From: JACJYE01 sp964432875
GTDB lineage: Bacteria > Bacteroidota > Bacteroidia > Chitinophagales > Saprospiraceae
NCBI GenBank assembly: GCA_964432875.1
Contig: CAYSPJ010000003.1
Coordinates: 1 to 64,000 of the forward strand
Direction of reading: 5' to 3'
DNA length: 64,000 bases
Shown: positions 58,630-64,000 of the stretch, one piece after another
How the letters are laid out: each line of letters opens with the position of its first letter
Position numbering within the stretch: the first letter of the stretch is position 1
Translations under genes and position numbers: made by a program
Notes under the pieces: model-generated
The model's database searches: none
What the model was told of the DNA's origin: nothing
The model's input: only the letters and a program-made list of their open reading frames with translations

Positions 58630-60105
58630 CTAAAACCGGAAGCCGAAGGTGATTACAAATTGGTTGCGGCCCAGTTTGTTTTCAACAACCTGCTCGGGCA
58701 GCACGCCGCTGGTCAGGTAAGGCCGGTATTCATCTTCAGCACGGCGGTATTGGTAAGCCAAATCCAGGAAGGTACTCTTCCCGCGTATGCCCAGCCCCGT
58801 GCCAAGGGTAGTGGCGATGGAATTATCGTCGGCCAGGGGAGATTGCTGGAAGCCCAAGCCAGCGCGAAAGCGGAAGGCTTCATAGGCGAGTTCGCCCCCA
58901 AGCCTCAGGTTCCAGGCCGCACTCAGTTGATTAGCGATAATGCCATTGGCTTCGCGCTCGTCATCTGGGAAACCGCTGAAGCGGAATTGGTTATTGCCAT
59001 AGTTGACCCATTCCAGCTCGGCGCCGAGGAAGCCATTTTTTCCGTAGACATAGCCCAAGCTGCCAGTGACCCGCCAGGGGGTGTTGAGCTTATATTCAAA
59101 CAGCCCGTCTGGCGATTGGGAGCGGTTGTCAACAATTTCGCCGGTGTCGTCTGGTTGGGTGTTGTAGCTGTAGCCCATTTCGGTGCGGTAGCTTTCCGAA
59201 AGGGAGAAAGCCGTTGGGGTGTGCACCGCAAAACCCAGGCGGAAGGCCTGGCTGGCCCGGTAAATCATGCCCAGTTTGAGGTTGATACCTGCGCCGGTAA
59301 TATTGAGGCGCTCCGTATAGGTGAGGTTGCGGAAGAAAGGGACTTCCGCGTCGTCGTCGTTTTCCTCATAGTCTTTGCTTTCATTGTAGCTTAGGAAGGG
59401 CACCCCAATGGTGGCGCCCAGCAGCAAGCGCTCTTTGTAGTTGCCCGCAAAAGCAAAAGCCAGCTCGCTGATGGAGCCTTTGGTCGTGACATTTTGTTGC
59501 CGTCGGATATTGGCGTTGGGGCTCAATTCAAAATCGGATTCGTAAATCCCATTGGCAGGGGGCAGGTCATAAATGGCTTCCGAATTAATCGCCAGGTTTG
59601 ACTCGAAATCGCTGAATTGCCCGCTATTGGCTTGTTCCAGGAAGCGATCGACGATGGAGCCTTGTGACAGGCCGCGGTAAAAAAACTCTTGGTTGAAATT
59701 TGCCAGGCGGTTCAGGCCGATGCCAAAGTTGAAGGCCGACCAGTTGGCTGAGCGTGGACGGGAAGCGACCACGACGCCTACGGAGTTGAAGTTGAAATTC
59801 GTACGGCTGTCTTTGCGGGGGAATCCTTCCTCGTCATTTGTCAACAACGATTCAGTTTTGGCGGTAAAAAAAGAAGGCGAAAGCAGGAATTCCGAGCTGC
59901 GGTACCAGCCTAAGCCTGCCGGGTTGGTACTCATCACGGAGAAATCAGCACCCAGCGCGCCGAGCGCGCCACCAACGCCGATTGAGCGGGCGGTGCCGCC
60001 GGCTTCAAAAGAAGAGAAGCGCAGTGCATCGTTAAAGGTTTGGGCGTTTAGCGCGGCGGCTATCAACACCAGGAACGCCATAAGGGAGAGCATTCGATTA
60101 GCCAT
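58630..60105 (-). CDS. OmpP1/FadL-family outer-membrane transport protein
   Basis: The 491-residue protein has a signal peptide (cleavage after NAQ, about 22) and a start RFSSFEAGGTARSIGVGGALGALGADFSVMSTNPAGLG that is the conserved plug region of FadL/OmpP1 barrels (the NPAGL motif). The rest is beta-rich and ends in an aromatic strand (QFVITFGFRF). The family takes up long-chain fatty acids or other hydrophobic molecules. With the two acyl-CoA ligases and the acyl-CoA dehydrogenase in the window it makes a plausible uptake and breakdown route. It is preceded by the Ser/Asn-rich gene (60230-61696) on the same strand, 124 bases away. Confidence 0.92.
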   Translation of the reverse strand: MANRMLSLMAFLVLIAAALNAQTFNDALRFSSFEAGGTARSIGVGGALGALGADFSVMSTNPAGLGWYRSSEFLLSPSFFTAKTESLLTNDEEGFPRKDSRTNFNFNSVGVVVASRPRSANWSAFNFGIGLNRLANFNQEFFYRGLSQGSIVDRFLEQANSGQFSDFESNLAINSEAIYDLPPANGIYESDFELSPNANIRRQQNVTTKGSISELAFAFAGNYKERLLLGATIGVPFLSYNESKDYEENDDDAEVPFFRNLTYTERLNITGAGINLKLGMIYRASQAFRLGFAVHTPTAFSLSESYRTEMGYSYNTQPDDTGEIVDNRSQSPDGLFEYKLNTPWRVTGSLGYVYGKNGFLGAELEWVNYGNNQFRFSGFPDDEREANGIIANQLSAAWNLRLGGELAYEAFRFRAGLGFQQSPLADDNSIATTLGTGLGIRGKSTFLDLAYQYRRAEDEYRPYLTSGVLPEQVVENKLGRNQFVITFGFRF

Positions 60106-60229
60106 GTGACAGTTTCTTTATCGTTAACAACAATAATGGGGCAAAAAGGTAATAAAAAATGGGTGGAAATAGTGCCATCTCCACCCATTTTCCCACTTTT
60201 ATATGTAAAGCCACTAATGCTTTGCGCTA

Positions 60230-61696
60230 TTAGTTGCCACGCCCTCCTCTGCTGCTGCTAGGGGCAGCAGAACGGCTGGAACCGCCGCTGCTGGGGGCAG
60301 AGGAGCGGCTGGAGCCGCCGCTGCTAAACCCACTGCTGGAAGAGCGGCTCGGGCTGCTGCTATTGAAGCCACTCGAGGAGCGGCTCGGGCTGCTATTAAA
60401 ACTGCCCGAAGAGCGGCTCGGGCTGCTGCTATTGAAACCGCCCGAACGACTTGGGCTGGTACTTGGCGCGCTGCGCGGTGCAGCACTTGGTGCGGTGCGC
60501 GGCGCCGTGCTCGGTGTTGAGCGGCGGTTGTTGTCATAGCTGCGCGGTGCCGGGCTGCTGGGCTGAGTCCTTTGCCGGTCGTAGGTACGCGGTGCAGGCG
60601 TAGTATTACGTCCGGAAGAAGGCGGCGTATAATCGCGGCGCGGCTGGCTCGGCGGGGTGTAGCCTGGCGAGCGGGTATCCGCATTGCCACGGCCATAAGT
60701 CGAACCCGCTGGGCTGCTTTGCCTGCTGCTGCCAGCAGTATCATAAGTACGGCTGCGGCTCGGAGCCGGAGTAGCGGCGTCTCTAGTCGCTACCGGGGTG
60801 CGGTTGAGGTCTTGGCTGTTCCTCGCATCCGTAGTAGTAGTACGGGTGTTATTGTCATAAACACGGCCTGAAGCGACCTGGTTATTGGTCACATCTTTGG
60901 GGCCTTCATCGCGCTGGATGCCCTGTACGCGTTGCGTAGTGCCGGGATCGGGCCTTGTGCCGCTGGTGCGCGGGCCAAAGTAGGTGCCGCTGCCGCCGCT
61001 ATTATTGTTATTATTATTAAAGGTGTTATTCACGTTGTTCACCGTGTTGTAGGCGTAGCCACCACCCCAGGATGGTGGGCAATAGACGTTGGAGGCATAA
61101 AAGCCGCCGCCACCGTAGAAGCCGCCGCCACCGTAGAAGTTATTGCCGTAGAAGCCACCGCCAAAGTTGTTGAAGCCAAAGCCAGCACGCGGCCCCCAGG
61201 GGTTCCACGGGTTCCAGGCATTCCAGGGGCTATATGGGCTGTATGCTACACCGAAGCCGCCATAGAACGGGCTCCAACGGTTCCACCGATTCCAGCGGTT
61301 CCAGCTATTAAAGGAGTAGAAATTGTCATAAATAAGCACCGTAGTAAAGCCGGGGCTGAAGAAGGGGTCGTAGTAGAACATATCTACATAGACCGGGTCA
61401 AAGAAGCTAAACCCCTGATAAGGCCGGTGGAAACGGCGGATACGAGAAGAATACTGATAATCGTAGCTGTCATCATAGTGGGCATACTGCTCATCATCAT
61501 AGGAGTAGTTGCTGTTGGTGACGTAATCATTGCCACGATTACTGCTACTGCGGTCGTTGCGATCGCTGGAGGAATTGTAGTAGGCGCCATCTCGGTCCGG
61601 GTTGTAGTAGAGGTCATCATACTGCCCCAAGGCAGCGGTGCCCCAGGCCGAGACGAAGAATGCAATGAGCAAAACGGTTATTCTATAATTTTTCAT
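60230..61696 (-). CDS. Secreted low-complexity Tyr/Gly/Ser/Asn-rich protein
   Basis: The 488-residue protein starts with a signal peptide (cleavage near residue 24). A segment DLYYNPDRDGAYY at about 27-39 leads into a Tyr/Asp-rich part, then RRFHRPYQGFSFFDPVYVD (about 84-103), a Trp/Asn/Gly-rich zone (NRWNRWNRW, NAWNPWNPWGP, GGGFYGGGGFY), then Thr/Asp-rich and finally a Ser/Arg repeat tail (SRSSSGFNSS, PSRSSG units) of about 150 residues. Conserved N-terminal YYNPD and RRFHRPYxGF elements occur in Bacteroidota proteins found upstream of the FadL-like gene, as here. Function unknown; the tail is likely disordered. Confidence 0.85.
   Translation of the reverse strand: MKNYRITVLLIAFFVSAWGTAALGQYDDLYYNPDRDGAYYNSSSDRNDRSSSNRGNDYVTNSNYSYDDEQYAHYDDSYDYQYSSRIRRFHRPYQGFSFFDPVYVDMFYYDPFFSPGFTTVLIYDNFYSFNSWNRWNRWNRWSPFYGGFGVAYSPYSPWNAWNPWNPWGPRAGFGFNNFGGGFYGNNFYGGGGFYGGGGFYASNVYCPPSWGGGYAYNTVNNVNNTFNNNNNNSGGSGTYFGPRTSGTRPDPGTTQRVQGIQRDEGPKDVTNNQVASGRVYDNNTRTTTTDARNSQDLNRTPVATRDAATPAPSRSRTYDTAGSSRQSSPAGSTYGRGNADTRSPGYTPPSQPRRDYTPPSSGRNTTPAPRTYDRQRTQPSSPAPRSYDNNRRSTPSTAPRTAPSAAPRSAPSTSPSRSGGFNSSSPSRSSGSFNSSPSRSSSGFNSSSPSRSSSSGFSSGGSSRSSAPSSGGSSRSAAPSSSRGGRGN
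60290..60470 (-). repeat. Ser/Arg-coding repeat region in the low-complexity gene
   Basis: The DNA repeats units coding for NSSSPSRSSSG-type blocks of about 12 codons (positions 60310-60470), nearly identical at the DNA level (GAAGAGCGGCTCGGGCTGCTGCT and variants on the plus strand). Such tracts change length easily and may be mis-assembled. Confidence 0.75.
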
Positions 61697-61964
61697 AAAA
61701 AGTGGTTTTAATGTAATTACCGGAACTCTCTGTTCTTTACAACACGTAATTTATTACTTTTGTGCCGAATTATCTGTTAATGCCTCTTTAAAGTGGCAAA
61801 GGTGCCTTGTTAAAGTCCCGGGGGCTCAGGCTCAACAAGCTTTCATGCTTGGTTAAATAGCGCCCCCAAGGCTTATGAACAGTGCATTGTGGCTCATTAA
61901 CAAAGTGTTAAGGTGCCTTTTTTGCAATTGATGTTCCAAAGGTAAAAAAAATAAATAACTTTTC

Positions 61965-63458
61965 ATGGCAAAAGAAATAACGAACCGCACCGAGAACTAT
62001 TCCCAGTGGTATTCAGATATTGTTAAGAAAGCCGATCTGGCAGACAATTCTGCGGTGCGCGGCTGTATGGTCATCAAGCCAAACGGATTCGCCCTGTGGG
62101 AAAACATGCGCGACCAGCTCGACCGCATGTTCAAGGAGACGGGGCATGTCAATGCCTATTTTCCGCTCTTTATCCCCAAGAGCTTCCTCAGCCGTGAAGC
62201 CCAGCACGTTGAAGGCTTCGCCAAGGAATGCGCCGTAGTGACCCACCACCGCCTCATGAATGACCCCAATGGCAGCGGGATCATCGTAGACCCCGACGCC
62301 AAGCTGGAAGAAGAGCTCATTGTGCGCCCCACGTCGGAAACCATCATCTGGGATACCTACCGGGGCTGGATACAATCTTATCGGGACCTGCCCTTGCTGA
62401 TCAACCAATGGGCCAATGTGGTGAGGTGGGAGATGCGCACGCGTTTGTTCCTGCGCACCGCCGAATTCCTCTGGCAGGAAGGCCATACCGCCCACGCCAC
62501 TAAAGCCGAAGCGGAAGAGGAAACGCTGCGCATCCTGGATATTTATTCCCACTTTGCCCAAGAGTACATGGCCATGCCAGTTATTAAAGGTGTCAAAACA
62601 GCTAATGAGCGCTTTGCTGGAGCTGAAGAAACCTACTGCATCGAAGCTCTCATGCAGGATGGCAAAGCCCTGCAGGCCGGCACATCTCACTTCCTGGGGC
62701 AAAACTTCGCCAAGGCCTTCGACGTCAAATTCCTCAGTGAAAGCAATGTGGAGGAATACGTCTGGGCGACTTCCTGGGGGGTCTCTACCCGCCTCATCGG
62801 CGGCCTGATCATGACTCATTCCGATGATGATGGTCTGGTATTGCCACCCCGTTTGGCCCCCACCCAAGTCGTCATCGTGCCCATCCCCAAGCCTTCCCCC
62901 GAAATTGGTGAAGCCGCGGACAAGATCATGAAGGCCTTAAAAGCCAAAGGCATCTCCAGCAAATACGACCGGGACGATAAAAACCGCCCGGGATTTAAGT
63001 TCGCCGAGCACGAAATGAAAGGTATCCCCGTGCGCCTGGGCATTGGTATGCGCGACCTTGAGAACGGGCAGGTTGAAGTGGCCCGGCGCGACACCAAAGA
63101 GAAAAAATCTGTGCCTCTGGATGGCGTAGCCGACTACGTCGCCCAACTACTGGAAGATATCCAGCAAAACCTCTTCAACCGCGCTAGCCAATTCCGCGAA
63201 GACCACACTACGCGGGTGGATAACTTCGATGATTTCAAAAGCCTGGTAGAGGCGCCCCGGCCGGAGTTTTCTGAATCCTGGGGCGGCGGCTTCATCTCGG
63301 CCCACTGGGATGGCACTACCGAGACAGAACTGAAAATCAAGGAGCTTACCAAAGCCACTATCCGCTGTATCCCTCTGGATGGCGAAGCGGAACCAGGGCA
63401 GTGCGTGCTGACGGGTAAGCCCTCGGCGCGGCGGGTGCTTTTTGCGAAAGCTTATTAA
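61965..63458 (+). CDS. proS: Prolyl-tRNA synthetase (archaeal/eukaryotic type)
   Basis: The 497-residue class II synthetase shows the ProS type-3 pattern: WYSDIVKKADLADNS start, motif 2 RPTSETIIWDTYRGWIQSYRDLP (about 124-146) with the loop VRWEMRTRLFLRTAEFLWQEGH (about 159-180), and motif 3 GLIMTHSDDDGLVLPPRLAPTQV (about 280-302), then an anticodon domain. It charges tRNA-Pro. This form, without the bacterial INS editing domain, is standard in Bacteroidota. A hairpin at 63601-63632 may end its transcript. Confidence 0.97.
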   Translation: MAKEITNRTENYSQWYSDIVKKADLADNSAVRGCMVIKPNGFALWENMRDQLDRMFKETGHVNAYFPLFIPKSFLSREAQHVEGFAKECAVVTHHRLMNDPNGSGIIVDPDAKLEEELIVRPTSETIIWDTYRGWIQSYRDLPLLINQWANVVRWEMRTRLFLRTAEFLWQEGHTAHATKAEAEEETLRILDIYSHFAQEYMAMPVIKGVKTANERFAGAEETYCIEALMQDGKALQAGTSHFLGQNFAKAFDVKFLSESNVEEYVWATSWGVSTRLIGGLIMTHSDDDGLVLPPRLAPTQVVIVPIPKPSPEIGEAADKIMKALKAKGISSKYDRDDKNRPGFKFAEHEMKGIPVRLGIGMRDLENGQVEVARRDTKEKKSVPLDGVADYVAQLLEDIQQNLFNRASQFREDHTTRVDNFDDFKSLVEAPRPEFSESWGGGFISAHWDGTTETELKIKELTKATIRCIPLDGEAEPGQCVLTGKPSARRVLFAKAY

Positions 63459-63600
63459 GCGCTCGGAGGCTATCGCATAGTGGCGGAAATGGGGCTTGGG
63501 TCAACTAGAGCGACGCTGGGCGATGCGGGCGTGGATGAATAGAGGCAATACTTTGTCCTTCGCGGAATATGACTGCCAAGCTCGCTCCGGGCTGAAGATA

Positions 63601-63632
63601 GTGAGGGGCTGAACTGAAAGTCAGCCCCTCAC
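63601..63632 (+). terminator. Perfect 12-bp hairpin after proS
   Basis: GTGAGGGGCTGA / TCAGCCCCTCAC around an 8-base loop, 143 bases after the proS stop. No T-tract follows, so termination may need a factor, or the hairpin may protect mRNA ends. Confidence 0.5.
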
Positions 63633-63699
63633 TTGCCCAGCAGATGTGGATGCTTGGTGCTCAGCCAGGCATCCGCGTACTCCATAATGTGTTTATTTA

Positions 63700-63869
63700 G
63701 CGTCTGTCTTTATAGTCCGATAGCTGCGTTACGCTCGGCCTAAAAATCCTTGACTTCAGCGTGGGGGCCCCTTACCCCACGCTTCGTGGAGTAAACTCCG
63801 GTTTTTAGGCCTTCGCAAGCCTTGCTCTCGAACTCTAAAGCTCAGACACTTGACTAAATGGACAGACAC
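63700..63869. mobile_element. 170-bp MITE-like element with TIRs and 6-bp target duplication
   Basis: Ends GCGTCTGTC (63700-63708) and GACAGACAC (63861-63869) are inverted repeats with one mismatch, the match extending as GTCTGTC-N2-T-N2-AGTC further in. Direct repeats TATTTA flank it at 63694-63699 and 63870-63875. Inside are nested inverted repeats: CGGCCTAAAAA / TTTTTAGGCC and CGTGGGG / CCCCACG, so the whole element can fold on itself. No transposase is coded, so it would depend on one elsewhere. A shrunken relative is at 57159-57238. Confidence 0.7.
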
Positions 63870-64000
63870 TATTTAGGTTTTCCACAGACAAGACATGACC
63901 AATGTATTTGCCGTGATGGTCGCTCCCCAACGATTGAAGTTCAAGTTTTGGCCTAACTATAGCCACGATTACGGCCGTTCAGGTGTTACTTTGCCGACAA

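Larger units (their letters stand above)
63459..64000. other. Right-end noncoding region with hairpin and MITE-like element
   Basis: 542 bases after proS hold the hairpin (63601-63632) and the MITE-like element (63700-63869) but no complete gene. An ATG at 63895 opens a plus-strand frame that runs off the right edge for 35 codons (MTNVFAVMVAPQRLKFKFW); this could be the start of a gene or chance, and I give it no product. Confidence 0.5.

Noticed and set aside
60932..61711. A 259-codon Ala/Val/Ile-rich plus-strand frame opposite the low-complexity gene
   Set aside because: It arises from the repetitive Asn/Gly/Tyr codons read backwards; no signal peptide or conserved part, and the minus-strand gene has a clean signal peptide.

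Overview
The window looks like a stretch of chromosome from a member of the phylum Bacteroidota, most likely a Saprospiria-type marine or wastewater bacterium. Four things point there: a 2377-residue surface protein ending in the gliding-motility/type B C-terminal sorting domain of the type IX secretion system (T9SS), a PorP/SprF-family partner next to it, promoters of the Bacteroidota form TTG-N20/21-TAnnTTTG, and many outer-membrane proteins of phylum-typical families. Genus-level placement is inference. Two runs of exactly 100 N (7817-7916 and 47494-47593) mark scaffold joins, so this is a draft assembly or metagenome bin, and each join truncates a gene. I saw no rRNA, tRNA, CRISPR array, intact transposase or prophage.

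Layout. 1-1.6 kb: a BlaR1-like M56 protease (cut by the left edge) and its BlaI repressor. 1.7-6.9 kb: a secreted endonuclease/exonuclease/phosphatase protein, two tandem long-chain acyl-CoA ligases with a 62-residue cysteine-rich ORF between them, and a 41-residue membrane protein. 7-8.3 kb: a PpiD-like periplasmic foldase broken by a gap. 8.7-20 kb: a minus-strand operon of giant HYR/Ig-like adhesin, PorP/SprF protein, beta-propeller/OmpA protein and a radical SAM/SPASM enzyme. 20.4-22.4 kb: a small conserved protein and gltX. 22.8-29.3 kb: plus-strand housekeeping and accessory genes (deacetylase, tocopherol-cyclase-like, DUF1232, M24 peptidase, TSUP transporter, two secreted unknowns).

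29.4-36.9 kb is the most obviously accessory part. A complete fructose/fructan module (sugar permease, PfkB kinase, GH32 lipoprotein) and a few enzymes are bordered by three decayed genes recognisable only from short reading frames: an SNF2 helicase scrap, a caspase-like N-terminus and a PIN toxin C-terminus with an internal stop. 37-49.9 kb is mostly core: BamA/TamA-like protein, S41 protease, rlmN, a second M24 peptidase, rpoN, a lipoprotein, a conserved unknown, a truncated M15 peptidase and hutH. 50-63.5 kb: NhaC antiporter, TPR-CHAT protein, acyl-CoA dehydrogenase, M50 protease, DUF457-like membrane protein, FadL-like porin, a Ser/Asn/Gly-rich secreted protein and proS. The last 540 bases carry a 170-bp MITE-like element with terminal inverted repeats and a 6-bp target duplication; a shrunken relative lies at 57.2 kb.

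How genes fit together: FadL-like porin, two acyl-CoA ligases and an acyl-CoA dehydrogenase suggest uptake and beta-oxidation of fatty acids; the permease-kinase-GH32 operon covers hydrolysis, uptake and phosphorylation of fructose units; the adhesin operon pairs a T9SS cargo with its likely membrane partner and a cell-wall anchor. At least six intergenic loci hold degenerate arrays of 7-bp units, each locus with its own unit, a second dispersed repeat class in this genome.
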